From Candidatus Altimarinota bacterium (lineage in GTDB: Bacteria; Patescibacteriota; Gracilibacteria; BD1-5; UBA6164): a stretch of 34,241 bases of DNA. Below are positions 16,744 to 27,459 of this stretch, piece by piece. The DNA lies in the NCBI GenBank assembly GCA_030683605.1, contig JAUXPL010000016.1, positions 1-34,241 on the forward strand, read 5' to 3'. How positions within the stretch are numbered: the first letter of the stretch is position 1; every line of letters begins with the position of its first letter. The notes under the pieces are model-generated. The model was not told where the DNA came from, made no database searches, and saw nothing but the letters and a program-made list of their open reading frames with translations. A program made the position numbers and the translations under genes.

Positions 16744-18630
16744 ATGAAAAACAAAGAATTTAATAGAAGTTTTATTGAAGTTGCAAAGAGATTTTTAGCA
16801 CCAATATTAATAGACCCATATTTATATGTCAGAGCTTTTATTATATATACTTTATGGTCAATTACTCCAATTGTTCATGTTATTTTTTTAGAAAAAATAA
16901 TATCATATTTAAACATATGAAACAAAATTTTATTTGAAAATGTACTAATTAATTATGTTATATTTATTCTAATTATTGAAATACTAGAATGGCTATTTAG
17001 GAATTGGTGATGGACTGAATTAACACCTCTTACTCAAAAAAATATACATAGATATTATATTAAAAAGTATGTAAAATTGGATAATACTTCTACTGAAAAA
17101 GTATGAACTTGAAAAATTGTATCTATACTAGAAACATGATTAAAAGAATGGGGAAGACTTATAGATATGACTTTTGAAATGTGATTAAGAGTGTTCTATA
17201 CATTTTTGTTCACTATTTACATGATTTCTAGAGTTGATATTTTTTATGGATTATTATTTGTAATAATATATATTTTGTTACATGTTTTTGCTATGTATAT
17301 GAATACTTTTATCATAAAACATAGAAATCAAAGAATAGAGGAAAAGCATAATTATACTAAACAATTGGTAAAAATAATTATGTCAAAGTTTGAAGTATTA
17401 CAGAATTGAAAAGTAGATAATGAGGTTGATTTATTAGATGATAGGGCATTGTGAATGTTGAAAGCAAACAAAAAAATGGTTCCATATTTGCATGTATTTT
17501 TTAGATTACCTATTTTTTTTATTTTTTTAGTAAGAATACTTGTATTTATAATTTTATGATATCAAGTAATAGAAAATAAATTATCTATATCAGTATTAGT
17601 ATGATTATCTGGTTCATTAATATTGATGAATAAATGAATAGAAGATTCTATTAGATTTGTAAAAGATATAACTAAAGAATTTTCTTCTATTACGAAATTG
17701 TGGGATTTTTTTGATTCTACTTCTGAAATTCAATGATATGAAACATGAAAAGAATTTATCTATAAATCCTGAATCATAGAACTAAATAAAATATCGTTTT
17801 GATATAATAATGAGAAAAAGGTATTAAGTGATTTTAGTTTAAATATAAAGTGATGAAAAATAACTGCACTCGTTTGAAATAGTGGAGGTTGAAAAACTAC
17901 ACTAGTAAAAATAATATCACAATTTATCAGACAAGATAAATGAAAATTAATAATAGATTGACAAGATATATCAAAAGTATCACTTAAAAGTTATTATAAT
18001 AATATATGATATTTGACTCAAGAACCAAGTGTATTTGATTGAAGTATTATTGATAATTTGACATATGCAATTGATGAAACTTCATATAACCAAACACAAT
18101 CAAGCCCTCACCCTAGCCCTCTCCCAATGGGAGAGGGAATAGACCAATTAATTGTAGATTCTTCTCTCCCTTTGGGAGAGACTGAGTGAGGGCATTTATT
18201 GGTAGATACTGATTGAGAACTAAATAATAAGATTCATGAAATAATAAAACTTTCAAAGTGTGAATTCATATATGATTTCAAAGATTGACTAGATACTCAA
18301 ATATGAGAAAGATGAGTCAAATTGAGTTGATGACAAAAACAGAGATTGGCAATTGCAAAAATCATGCTAAAAAATCCAAAGATTATAATATTGGATGAGC
18401 CAACGAGTGCACTAGATAGTTTTTCTGAAGAATTGATAACTAAAGCTATGAATAATTTGTTTAAATGAAGAACAGTTATAGTAATAGCTCATAGATTGCA
18501 AACTGTAAAACATGCTGATGATATAATAGTAATAGAAAACTGACTTATAGCTGAAAGATGAACTCATAAAGAATTGATTTCAAATAAATGAATATATAAT
18601 AGAATGCTAGAATTGCAGAGTGGATTTTAA
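16744..18630 (+). CDS. ABC exporter (permease-ATPase) with in-frame palindromic insertion
   Basis: 628-residue half-size ABC exporter: six-helix membrane domain (about residues 1-330) fused to an ATPase domain. Walker A GNSGGGKT is at 378-385, the Q-loop Gln at 426, signature LSGGQ at 527-531, Walker B ILDEP with D551/E552, and switch His583. Compared with E. coli MsbA (Q424, LSGGQ from 481, D505, H537) everything up to the Q-loop aligns, but everything after it is shifted by 44-46 residues. That excess coincides with a GC-rich palindromic element at about 18103-18204, translated as [20 protein letters not shown] then [16 protein letters not shown]. The insertion lies in the helical subdomain between Q-loop and signature. 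All catalytic motifs remain, so the protein may still work. Substrate unknown. Confidence 0.95.
18103..18204. repeat. GC-rich palindromic element inside the ABC exporter gene
   Basis: GCCCTCACCCTAGCCCTCTC-CCAATGGGAGAGGG, a central GACCAATTAATTGTAGATTC, then TCTCCCTTTGGGAGAGACTG-AGTGAGGGCATTTATTGG. Nearly identical to 14508-14606 at the end of batB. The CCCTAG in it is read as CCT-AGC here, so the reading frame avoids the stop that terminates batB. Confidence 0.92.
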
Positions 18631-18646
18631 TTTCTAATTGTAGAAT

Positions 18647-19393
18647 ATGAAAGAATTACCAAATGTTTGATTGTTTTGAACATGAGAAAAAGAATATTGA
18701 AAATGATGAAGTGGGATTGAAAAAATATTAGAAGCATTTTGATTATTAGAAATAAAAGATACAGTAAAAGTAATAGTAAGTAATAATTGGAATGGATGAG
18801 TTAAACAAAAAGCATATGAAAATTGAATACCATTTAAAGCAATGACAAAATTACCAAATAGTGAAAGTGATGGTACTTATTCAGAATTAGCAAAAGAGCA
18901 AATGGCAAATAGATATTTATGAATAGTGCAAGACTATAATTTGGATTATGTTTTTTTATCTGGTTGGTTTGTATATGTTATATGATTAGAGCCAAATAAA
19001 ACGGTTAATATACATCCAGGACCAACACACGAACCATATTGATGAAAATGAATGTATTGAATAAAAGTCCATGAAAAAATATTTCAAGATTATATTGATT
19101 GAAAAATAAATCAGACATGTATTACTATGCATTATGTAACAGATAAATATGATGATTGACCAATTATCGCACAAGTACCTGTATCTATTTCTTGATGTAA
19201 AAATGTAAAAGAGTTACAAAATAGAGTGAATGAAATAGAAAAAATATTTCAATGGAAAATTACACTTATGGTAATGACTTGAGAAATATTTTGGTCTTGA
19301 ATTAAATGAGAACCAGTAGTCTTTCCCAATGATTTTATATGGTGAAAAGAAATAGATTTAACAGAATGAATTCCTTATGATAAAAAAACATAA
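18647..19393 (+). CDS. purN: Phosphoribosylglycinamide formyltransferase-like protein
   Basis: 248-residue formyltransferase-fold protein resembling PurN, which transfers a formyl group from 10-formyl-THF to GAR in purine synthesis. Expected landmarks in order: the N-terminal loop LFGTGEKEYGKGGSGIEKIL in place of the SGxGSNL loop, VIVSNNWNGGVKQKAYENGI, DYVFLSGWFVYVIG, catalytic NIHPGP (N121, H123), and VTDKYDDGPIIAQVPV with the catalytic Asp at about 169. It is about 35 residues longer than E. coli PurN, mainly at the C-terminus (EIFWSGIKGEPVVF). No other purine gene is near, so either the pathway is scattered or the enzyme acts in another formyl transfer. Sixteen bases separate it from the ABC gene, suggesting one operon. 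Confidence 0.85.
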
Positions 19394-19408
19394 ATTTTAT
19401 GTTTTTTT
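19382..19408 (+). terminator. Intrinsic terminator of purN-like gene
   Basis: AAAAAAACATAAA / TTATGTTTTTTT hairpin overlapping the TAA stop codon. Confidence 0.82.
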
Positions 19409-19483
19409 ATTTTTGCTTTTTTTGTCACACTTTTTCATTATAATCGTTTATGTATTTGTAAAGTTTTAAAATTTACAATCCTA

Positions 19484-19530
19484 ATACACCCTAAATTTTC
19501 TCCCTAATATTAGAGAGGGAGGCTACATTT
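19484..19530. repeat. Short GC-rich palindromic element before sigma factor gene
   Basis: ACACCCTAAATTTTCTCCCT-AATATTAGAGAGGGAGGCTAC; inverted arms CTCCCT/AGGGAG. The end GGGAGGCTACAT is shared with repeat A. It lies in the leader region of the sigma factor gene; the rest of 19409-19550 is AT-rich with no gene. Confidence 0.65.
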
Positions 19531-19550
19531 TTAGAATCTAATGAAAATCT

Positions 19551-20105
19551 ATGGATGAAATAGGACTTATAAATCTCTGTAAATCATGAGATAGTCAAGC
19601 ATTTTGAATTATATATGATAGATATATAGATAAAGTCTATGATTTCATATATTTCAAAACATATGATAAATTTATCGCTGAAGATATTACAAGTGATACA
19701 TTTTTTAAAGTGCTTAAATGACTGAACAAATTTGATACACAGAAAGAAAATTTTAGCCTAAAATCTTGGATATTAAAAATAGCATATAATAATGTAGTAG
19801 ATTATTACAGAAGCAAAAAAGAAGAAGTATGATTGGATGATATTATTGAAAAATGAATTGAGAATAATATCTGAGATGAGATAGATAATAAAGCTAAATT
19901 AAAAGAAGTCCTAGATTATTTGAAATGATTAGAACAATCTCATAGGGAAATACTTATAATGAGAATATGGGAAAATCTATCATATGCTGAGATCTCTGAA
20001 ATAACATGAAAAACGCAAGATAATTGTAAAAAAATAGTATCAAGAACTCTAGTAAAAGTAAATAGTAATGTAACATTGTTATTACTTTTATTGTTGAATA
20101 TGTAA
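19551..20105 (+). CDS. ECF-type RNA polymerase sigma factor
   Basis: 184-residue sigma-70 family (ECF) protein. Region 2: DSQAFGIIYDRYIDKVYDFI, AEDITSDTFFKVLKGLNKFD, then SWILKIAYNNVVDYYRSKKE (promoter melting and -10 recognition, residues about 15-90). Region 4: LEQSHREILIMRIWENLSYA followed by EISEITGKTQDNCKKIVSRT (helix-turn-helix for the -35). An unusual run of leucines ends the protein (TLLLLLLLNM). It directs RNA polymerase to a specific regulon; the next gene, encoding a single-pass membrane protein, is the likely anti-sigma factor. ATG at 19551 is chosen because the upstream ATG at 19541 is in another frame. Confidence 0.93.
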
Positions 20106-20107
20106 AA

Positions 20108-20218
20108 TGAGGCTATTCCTATCCTGAATCCTTTCCTTTACATAAAGGAAAGGGGCTCAATAAATTAACTGTAGCCTCCTTCCTTTTTTGTAAAAGGAAG
20201 GAATTCAAGGAAGGAATA
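20108..20218. repeat. GC-rich palindromic element between sigma and anti-sigma genes
   Basis: CCTATCCTGAATCCTTTCCTTTACATAAAGGAAAGGGGCT, central AATTAACTGTAGCCTCCTTC, then CTTTTTTGTAAAAGGAAGGAATTCAAGGAAGGAATA. Related to 34027-34095 at its left arm and to the 14506 and 18103 elements through the TTAACTGTAG centre. Confidence 0.85.
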
Positions 20219-20247
20219 AGATAATATACTTTCTAAATATAAAAAAT

Positions 20248-21906
20248 ATGAAACCTGAAATAAATGAAATACTGAATGAACTGTATGAAAATGATAAGTC
20301 ATTGAAGAATAAAGAAAAAGAATTGATAAATGTGATATCAAAAATGATGGAATCAAAACCTAATTCTAAAATTGATAATGATTTCAAAAATGATTTAAAA
20401 ATCAAAATTTTAAAACAAATAAATAATAAGAATACTATATTTTTTAATTTTAGTTCTTTGAAATATTTATTAACTTTTGTTTCTTGAATAGCTGTATTAT
20501 GATTATTTTTGAATATATATCCAAATTTATTTAAAAAAGGAAGTGATTTATTAATTCCAAATACAAATGATAAATCTATAAATTTATCATTTGCTCCAAA
20601 AATAGAAAAATTGGAAGAAGAAAATGCTTTTTGAGATTTAAAAATAGCTAATACAGATAATCAAATAACAAATAGAGAATTATCAGCAAAAGCTGTAGAT
20701 GCATGAGTGCCTCCAGAATCTATATCTAGTAGAAAGTTATGATGATCAATTAGCTCAGTAGGTCCAATGGTTTCTGAACCAAATATTTGATCTGCCCAAG
20801 TAATGTCTGAACCAACTTCTGATTCTAAAATTGCTATAATGCCTTATCCTGACTATAAACCAAAAACATATGTATATAATTTAAAATCATGAGAGTCTAT
20901 TCCTAAAATTCCATCTAATATGTATGTATATAAAAATAAAAATACAGATATAAAAACTAATAGTTCTAATCTAAGTAATATATTAAAAACTGATATTATA
21001 GATTTTAGTAAATTAAATAACTTATGATTATCATACCTAAGTATTTATGAAGATGAAAAAAATTGATATCAATTAGATGTTTCATTAATAGAAGGAAGTA
21101 TAAATATTTATAGAAATTATAGAAAATGGGATGAATTAGATTATGCTAATCAAAAACAGTTAACTATAAATGATATCCCTAGTGATGATAAAGTAATTAA
21201 AATAGTAAATGATTTCACTAAAAAATACTCTATAAATCTAGATTCATATTCTAAGCCAGTTGTAAATAATTCATGGAAAAAATACTATGAAATGTCTACA
21301 GATAAACAAAATTATTATATTCCAGATGTAGTAAGTGTTATTTATCAATTCAATGTAGATGGTATCTGAGTGTATGAAAGTTATGGTAATCCAATATGAC
21401 TAGAAACTACTGTAAATGTAAGAGATATGAAAGTGAATTCACTTTGACCTATTCAAAAAATGGATTTAAAATGAAGTAAATATGATTTGATAACTTCATC
21501 ATGAGAGATACTAGATATAGCTAAAAAATGACAAAATAATAATGTTTACATGGATGCAACAGTAAAAAATGAAGCATGAGTAAGTGAATGAAGTAGTGGA
21601 AGTGAATGAATAGTTGTTACTTGAGCTACATTAGATGCACCATCTAGCATGCCAGCACAAGCTCCAGTAGAACCTGAAGAAATAAATGTAGAAATCTGAA
21701 ATCCTCAAATAGTATATCTAAGACAATATATTTACAATGAACAAACACAAACATCTGAACAATATTTTGTACCTGGTATGAAATTCGATGTATTAACTCC
21801 AAGTGATGATACAAAAATGATTTATCCAGGAGAAACAGTGACAGTTCCATTAGTAAAAGATTTCTTGAATACTAATACAAATATAGTTTCGCCTATGGTT
21901 AGGTAA
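20248..21906 (+). CDS. Single-pass membrane protein, probable anti-sigma factor
   Basis: 552-residue protein. A short cytoplasmic N-terminal segment (about 70 residues, helical, charged) is followed by one membrane helix (SLKYLLTFVSGIAVLGLFLN, about residues 70-92) and a large extracytoplasmic part. The N-terminus lacks the HxxxCxxC zinc anti-sigma motif. The outer part contains two conserved-looking blocks (SYLSIYEDEKNGYQLDVSLI; YYIPDVVSVIYQFNVDGIGV) and a Gly/Ser/Glu low-complexity segment (NEAGVSEGSSGSEGIVVTGA) before a C-terminal domain with VYLRQYIYNEQTQTSEQYFV. Position just after an ECF sigma gene and the topology suggest sigma sequestration and signal sensing; this is inference. A palindromic element separates the pair. 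Confidence 0.75.
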
Positions 21907-21910
21907 GAAT

Positions 21911-21938
21911 AAAAAAAGAGTAAATACTCTTTTTTTTG
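21911..21938 (+). terminator. Intrinsic terminator after anti-sigma-like gene
   Basis: AAAAAAAGAGTA, loop AA, TACTCTTTTTTTT. A stem of the same sequence ends the helicase operon at 27378-27404. Confidence 0.88.
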
Positions 21939-22021
21939 TGGATTTTAAGAATAAATTTGCTTAATATTATAAATGTATTATACTATATTTGATTTTATTC
22001 CATAAATGGTATATTATTTAT

Positions 22022-22438
22022 ATGATAATTAAATATAACAATGATGAGGAAGTAGAAAATAAATTATTAAAATTATTTGAATATGTATGAGAAAAAGAAC
22101 ATCAATTACATATTTTACAAGTAATAGAACATATATTAAATAATAATTGAGCACCAAATCCTCCTAATGCTAAGCCGTTGAAATGACATGAATTATTTGA
22201 AATAAGAATTAAGTTTTGAAATGATTTGTATAGAATAAATTATTTTTTAGATGCACAAAATGATTTTATGGTTATATTAAATTGGTACAATAAACCTGAT
22301 TGAAGAAATGAATCATGATGATACAATAAATCAAAAAAGAAAAAATTGGATCAACAAATTCAGATGTATATTAGAGAAGCATTAGAATTAAGAGAAAAAT
22401 ATTTGTTAAATAAATGAAATTATGAGCTTTTCAATTAA
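22022..22438 (+). CDS. HigB-like toxin (RelE superfamily, Gp49-like)
   Basis: 138-residue protein of the phage Gp49-like/HigB family (PF05973). The core is AKPLKGHELFEIRIKFGNDL, then YRINYFLDAQNDFMVILNWY and NKPDGR..., matching the family's K-x-L-x-G-x-x-L-x-E-x-R-x-x-x-x-x-x-x-R-x-x-Y-x pattern, followed by a helical end (LDQQIQMYIREALELREKYL). Such toxins are ribosome-associated mRNA endonucleases. It comes before its antitoxin (higBA order), and the antitoxin start lies 17 bases inside it. It opens a five-gene operon. Glycines are mostly TGA, so the gene is adapted to this code. Confidence 0.9.
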
Positions 22439-23108
22439 TGATTTAAATAATCTGAAAATATCAGATGAATATAAAAACTATAAAGAAAATAATTATAGGT
22501 TTTTATTATTATGAGAAAAAATATATTCTAGAAGAAAAGATTTATGATTAACCCAAAATGAATTAAGAAAATTAGCTAGAATACCACAAAACAAAATCAG
22601 TGAATTAGAAAAATGAATATATTGAGAACCAAAGTATGAGCTGTTAACTAGATTATCAAATGCGTTGAATATGCCAATTGAGTATTTTTTGTTAGACAGT
22701 ATAAATAGAAAAACAGTTGAATTATATAATTATATATTTTCAAAACTAAAATGAGTTCCAAATATAATGCAATATATGAAACTACCTTTTTTTATTGATT
22801 TTGAAAAATATAAAGAAATTTGAAAAAAAATATCAAATCTAGAATATATTAGATGGCACTATTGACCTTTTGATCAAAAGGTATATGATTATCAAAAATT
22901 GTTTTCAGTTAATTTTGAATTATGATTTGATAATTTAACATATGTTTATCTTACTGAAGAAGAAAGATTGTTTATTGATAAAATTTTAAATAAATTACCA
23001 ATAAATGATTGAGATAAATTAAAAAAACTTTCATATGAAACAGAAATTATGCAAAAATTATGAGTTACATTATGAGACAATAAAAAAATGGGGGAATTTT
23101 TATTTTAG
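22422..23108 (+). CDS. HTH-Panacea domain antitoxin
   Basis: 228-residue protein with two parts. Residues about 30-90 form an XRE helix-turn-helix: GEKIYSRRKDLGLTQNELRK, LARIPQNKISELEKGIYGEP, LSNALNMPIEYFL. Residues about 100-228 match the Panacea (SocA-like, DUF4065, PF13274) domain: LYNYIFSKLKGVPNIMQYMK, LPFFIDFEKYKEIGKKISNL, EYIRWHYGPFDQKVYDYQKL. Panacea domains are known antitoxin modules that pair with many unrelated toxins; XRE-Panacea fusions also repress their own promoter. Overlap with the HigB-like toxin gene makes them a pair. Only 15 bases separate it from the first helicase gene. Confidence 0.88.
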
Positions 23109-23123
23109 TATTAATAACAAAAA

Positions 23124-24272
23124 ATGGCTATATTTAAATTTAACTATATATCATATGATAAAATATTAGAATCAGCAAAATGAAAAGATATGATTGATGC
23201 TATAGAACAACCATCTGATGAAAATTTGCTAGTAAATTGATTACCATGATGTTGAAAAAGTACTATAGCTGTTCATAGATTAGATAAGTTTAAAAATAAG
23301 AAATGAGGGTTGTTAACTTATTGAAAATTATTGACAGCTTATATCAAACTTTCACTTGAAAATGATTTATCTAAAAGTAAAGTTTTTTGATTTTGGAATT
23401 GGTTTTTTTTATATAGAAAAAAATATTGATTTGAAAAAAAAGATATAAAGGATATTAGTTGAGAAGATTTTAGAATTACTTTTCAAAGGATGTTAACTGA
23501 ACAATGAAAGTATGATTTTTTATTTGTTGATGAATGACAAGATTTACCAAAAGATTTATATATGCATTTATGATTAATAGCAAATCATATTTCTGTTTTT
23601 GCTGATGATGCTCAACAATTATATTGAGATAAAAATGCAAAGGTTGAAAATATTATAAATTGAATAGATCCTATTCAATATGAACTTAATGTTAATAGAA
23701 GAAATCCTAGATGATTATATGAATTTGCCTTAGCATTTAATCCTAATCATGTAGAAAAATGAAATTTAAAATTAATGACAAATAAAAGTGATCCTGTTGA
23801 GGTATATAAATGTATTAATTTTGTAAAAGAATATGATAAAATATTAAGTTTGATAGAAGAATTCGACTGAAAAAATATTGCTGTTTTATTTACAAAGATA
23901 GAAGCAGTTAATAAATTTTCATATTTATTAAATGAAGATAATGTTTTACATAGTGTTTATCATAATGAAATAAGTGATAATGAATTATATAATTTAAATA
24001 GTCCTATTGTTACAACCTTTCATTCTGTTAAATGATTAGAATTTGATATTGTAATTATTCCTTGATTATACCCAGATATAAGAAATTTACATATTACAGG
24101 AACTCATTACTATGTAGCGGCTACTAGAGCATCTGAAAAACTCATTATAACTCATCATAATTCAAATTCAGAAATAGAAGAAAAAATAAATAATATTGAT
24201 AAAAAATTATTTGAAGAATATGATTTAACAGAAGAAAATGATGATATTAATACAAATGATATACCTTTTTAA
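23124..24272 (+). CDS. Compact SF1 (UvrD/Rep-like) helicase, first of two
   Basis: 382-residue superfamily 1 helicase core without the usual 1B/2B insertions. Motif I GLPGCGKST is at 39-47 (three of the glycines are TGA), motif II LFVDEGQD at about 134-141 (DEGQ instead of DEAQ), motif III ISVFADDAQQLYG, motif IV-like ELNVNRRNP with an arginine, motif V TTFHSVKGLEFDIVIIPGL at 297, motif VI YVAATRASEKLII at 330. UvrD-like enzymes are normally 650-750 residues, so this is a minimal translocase. Gene order (after a HigB-Panacea pair, before a SAP protein and a second helicase) suggests a nucleic-acid-processing complex, probably in defence. Confidence 0.9.
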
Positions 24273-24291
24273 ATAATTATAAAAATATAAT

Positions 24292-25884
24292 ATGAAAAAC
24301 TATCAAGCAATGACAATTCAAGAGTTAAAGAATATTTGCGATTCTAAATGATTAAATTATAAAAAATCAATAAAAAAATTAGAAATTATAAATTTAATAG
24401 AAATGTCAGAATTAAAAAATAATGAAAAATTTAAAAAATATATTCAAATTTCTGAAAGAAATTTTAAATATTTTTTTACTAAATGATTTATTTTTCCTTT
24501 AAGATTGGTTGAAAATATTGAAGGTTTATGAGATGATATTTTTAAATTTTATTTGGATTATATACCTATTGTTTTAAAAAATATAGAATGAATAAACAAT
24601 GATATATTCATTGAACTTAAAGAAGACTTAGAAGAAAAATATTTTGAATTTAAGGAATGAATACTTTTATACAATTGATTAATCACATTATCAAAAATAA
24701 AATTCATATATATTTCAGATAAAGAAATATATGAGTCAGTTATTAATTCAAATTTTTCAACATTATATATACCAAAAGATATAATATATAATAAAAAAAT
24801 AGATTTAGAAAACACTCATATTAGTAAATGAGAATATATAAAAAATGATAAATTAGCATTAATTGAAGATGATTTTCATAAAAGAAATATTGAATTGTGA
24901 TGAAAACAGATGTTGAAACTAATAGATATAAATTTATATAATGATTTTATTTTCTCAAAAGATGTTGAAGAACTAAATTTGTTATATAATTATGAAGATG
25001 AAGTAAAAAATGAGAAGAATTATAATGATTATTTATTAATAGATTTTATAAAGAAAAATATTAGAGATAAGATTAGTTTCGATTGAAAGGAATCATTAAA
25101 CTCATTTTATGATTTTTTTTGAAAAACTATTAAAAACTTAATTGATCAATGAATATTAGATGTTAATTCTGAATGAATTGAAAAACTTAGATTTAAAGCA
25201 AAAAAAATAAAAGATACAATTGATAAAAGGATTACAATAAAAGAGTTATTAAATGAATTAAATGAAACAGAAGATTATTGAATTATAATATATTTATTAT
25301 TAAATAAATATTGAAAAATAGAAGAGTTAGCAAGTTTTATAGAATTGTGAATAAATTTTTTAAAGGACATAAAAATAAAGTTGTTATTATCATATTTATA
25401 TTGAGAAATAGTTTGATACAATTCATTATTTGTGGAAAAGGAAATATGATGAAGAAATATAAAATTTAAACTAGATATTACAGACGAATTAGATAATGAT
25501 ATTTATGAAAATAAAGCTGATAAAGATAAAATAATTAAATTACCAAAAATAATTAAATTAGATGAGTATTTTCAATTTGTTAATAATTTACTATATTGAA
25601 ATTCTAATTCTATAATATGAAATGAAGTTATTGTACCATATATTAAAAAAAATAATATTCAATGATATGGTGATTTAGAAAATGAAGTAAATAATTTAAA
25701 GAATGAAATTATTGAATTAAATAAGTTATTTAATTTAAAAAATAATGAACTTGAAGAAAAAAATAACTTAATTAAAGAATTAAAAAATAACTCTAAAAAG
25801 TTAGAACAAATTAAAACAATAATTAATGAAAATAATGAATTTAACTTATGAACAAAATGAAATAATCAATTGCAATTTTGATAA
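24292..25884 (+). CDS. SAP-like and coiled-coil protein of the helicase operon
   Basis: 530-residue protein I cannot assign as a whole. The N-terminus MKNYQAMTIQELKNICDSKG, then LNYKKSIKKLEIINLI, looks like a SAP/Rho-N type helix-extended-helix DNA- or RNA-binding motif (residues about 6-36). The centre is helical with no motif that I recognise (FFTKGFIFPLRLVENIEGLG; KGEYIKNDKLALIEDDFHKR). The C-terminal part (about 461-515) is a strong coiled coil: DLENEVNNLKNEIIELNKLF, NLKNNELEEKNNLIKELKNN. It ends GNNQLQFG. It is flanked by the two helicases, and the second helicase starts 50 bases inside its end, so translation is coupled. Likely the DNA-recognition or scaffolding part of the system (inference). 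Confidence 0.75.
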
Positions 25885-27370
25885 TATTTTACTTATAAAT
25901 GCATTTGCTGGAACTTGAAAAACAACAACTTTAGTAGAGTTTTGTAAGGCAAGACCTAATGATAAAATATTATATTTATGTTATAATAGATGATTAAAGG
26001 AAGAAGCTATAGAAAAATTTAAAGATTTAAATAATGTAAAAGTTTCAACAATACATTCAATTGCATATAACTCAATATGATTTAATTTTAAACAGAGACT
26101 TTGAAATTTAAGACCATATGATTTATCGATATATTATCAAAATAGTGCTATAAAATATTACTATGGATTTTATAGTTTATTAATTTTACATGATTTTTTA
26201 AATTCAAGTGATAATTTTAATTATTATATAAATGAATATTTACCTAAAAATATAGATAATTTATTAAAAGGTTACCCAAATAGAAATAATAATTTACTTA
26301 TAAATTGATTTAAAAAAATTTGGAATGATATTTTAAATTCAGAATCTATAAAGGTTGAACATGATGTGTATTTAAAGTTGTTTCAATTGAATAATCCCGA
26401 TTTGAATATTTACGACTATATATTAGTTGATGAAGCACAAGATGTAAATTTATGTATGCTAGATATTGTATTAAAACAAAAAACAAAAAAAGTATTTATT
26501 GGTGATTCTTTCCAACAAATTTATCAATGGAGATGAAGTAAAAATACTTTTAAATTATTAGAATCGGAGAAAGATAAAATTAATTTATCATTAACATGAA
26601 GTTTTAGATGTGCAAAAAATATAACTGATATTGCAAACAATTATTTAAAAGTATTGTGAGCTGATACAGTAATTGAATGATTAAATAAAAAAAGAACTAA
26701 TTTAGATAATGTAACAATAATATGAAGAACAAATGCTAGTATTATGAGATACACTATTGAGAATAAGTGAAGTATTTATTATGTATGATGATTTGATTCA
26801 TATAGTTATTGATTATTACTAGATATTAATTATTTATACTATAATGAAATTAATAAAATAAGTAATAGTTTTATTAAATTATTTACAAATCATAATGAAT
26901 TAGTTAAATATTCTACTGAATGAAGTGATATAGAAATAAAAAATATAATTAAATTATTTGAAGATATAATTTCTTGAAAAATAAATATAAATACTTATAG
27001 ATGAGTGGACGATATAGAACAATTAGTAAAATTACTAAAAAAAGAAGCGTCAATAGATTACTTATATTCTGATTATGCAATTACTACAGCTCATAAATCA
27101 AAATGATTAGAATGGCAAAATATTGTTTTATTAGATGATTTTATAAATGTTTCTTTTATGGATACAAATGATTTATTTTTATGTTTTAAGTTTATTTTTA
27201 ATAAAAATGATGTTAAAATTAAATTAAATTATTTAGAAGAATTATATCAAGAATTAAATATTTTATATGTAGCATCTACTAGAGCAAAACAAAAAATAAT
27301 TATAAATGATAAATATATTTTGAATCAACAATGTTTAAATTATATTTTGGAAAATATTATAACACTATAA
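25835..27370 (+). CDS. SF1 (UvrD-like) helicase, second of two
   Basis: 511-residue UvrD/Fbh1-like helicase. Q motif LTYEQNEII at residues 3-11, motif I NAFAGTGKTT at 22-31, Ia VSTIHSIAYNSI, motif II ILVDEAQDVN (D199, E200), motif III VFIGDSFQQIYQWRGS, motif IV LTGSFRCAKNI, motif V ITTAHKSKGLEWQNIVLLDD from 416, motif VI LYVASTRAKQKII (about 477). Start ATG at 25835 is chosen because it gives the Q motif at once; the next in-frame Met would remove it. The protein is a complete ATPase core with a moderate 1B/2B region. It is clearly different from the first helicase, so the two are not a recent duplication. Confidence 0.92.
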
Positions 27371-27377
27371 TATGTGT

Positions 27378-27404
27378 AAAAAAAGAGTAAGTACTCTTTT
27401 TTTT
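27378..27404 (+). terminator. Terminator of the helicase operon
   Basis: AAAAAAAGAGTA, loop AG, TACTCTTTTTTTT, eight bases after the stop codon. With the matching hairpin at 21911-21938, it brackets the five-gene block 22022-27370 between near-identical terminator stems. Confidence 0.88.
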
Positions 27405-27459
27405 GCTTTAAGTTTTTTTCTAAATATTATACAAGTATTAATTCACTAAATAAATAAAA

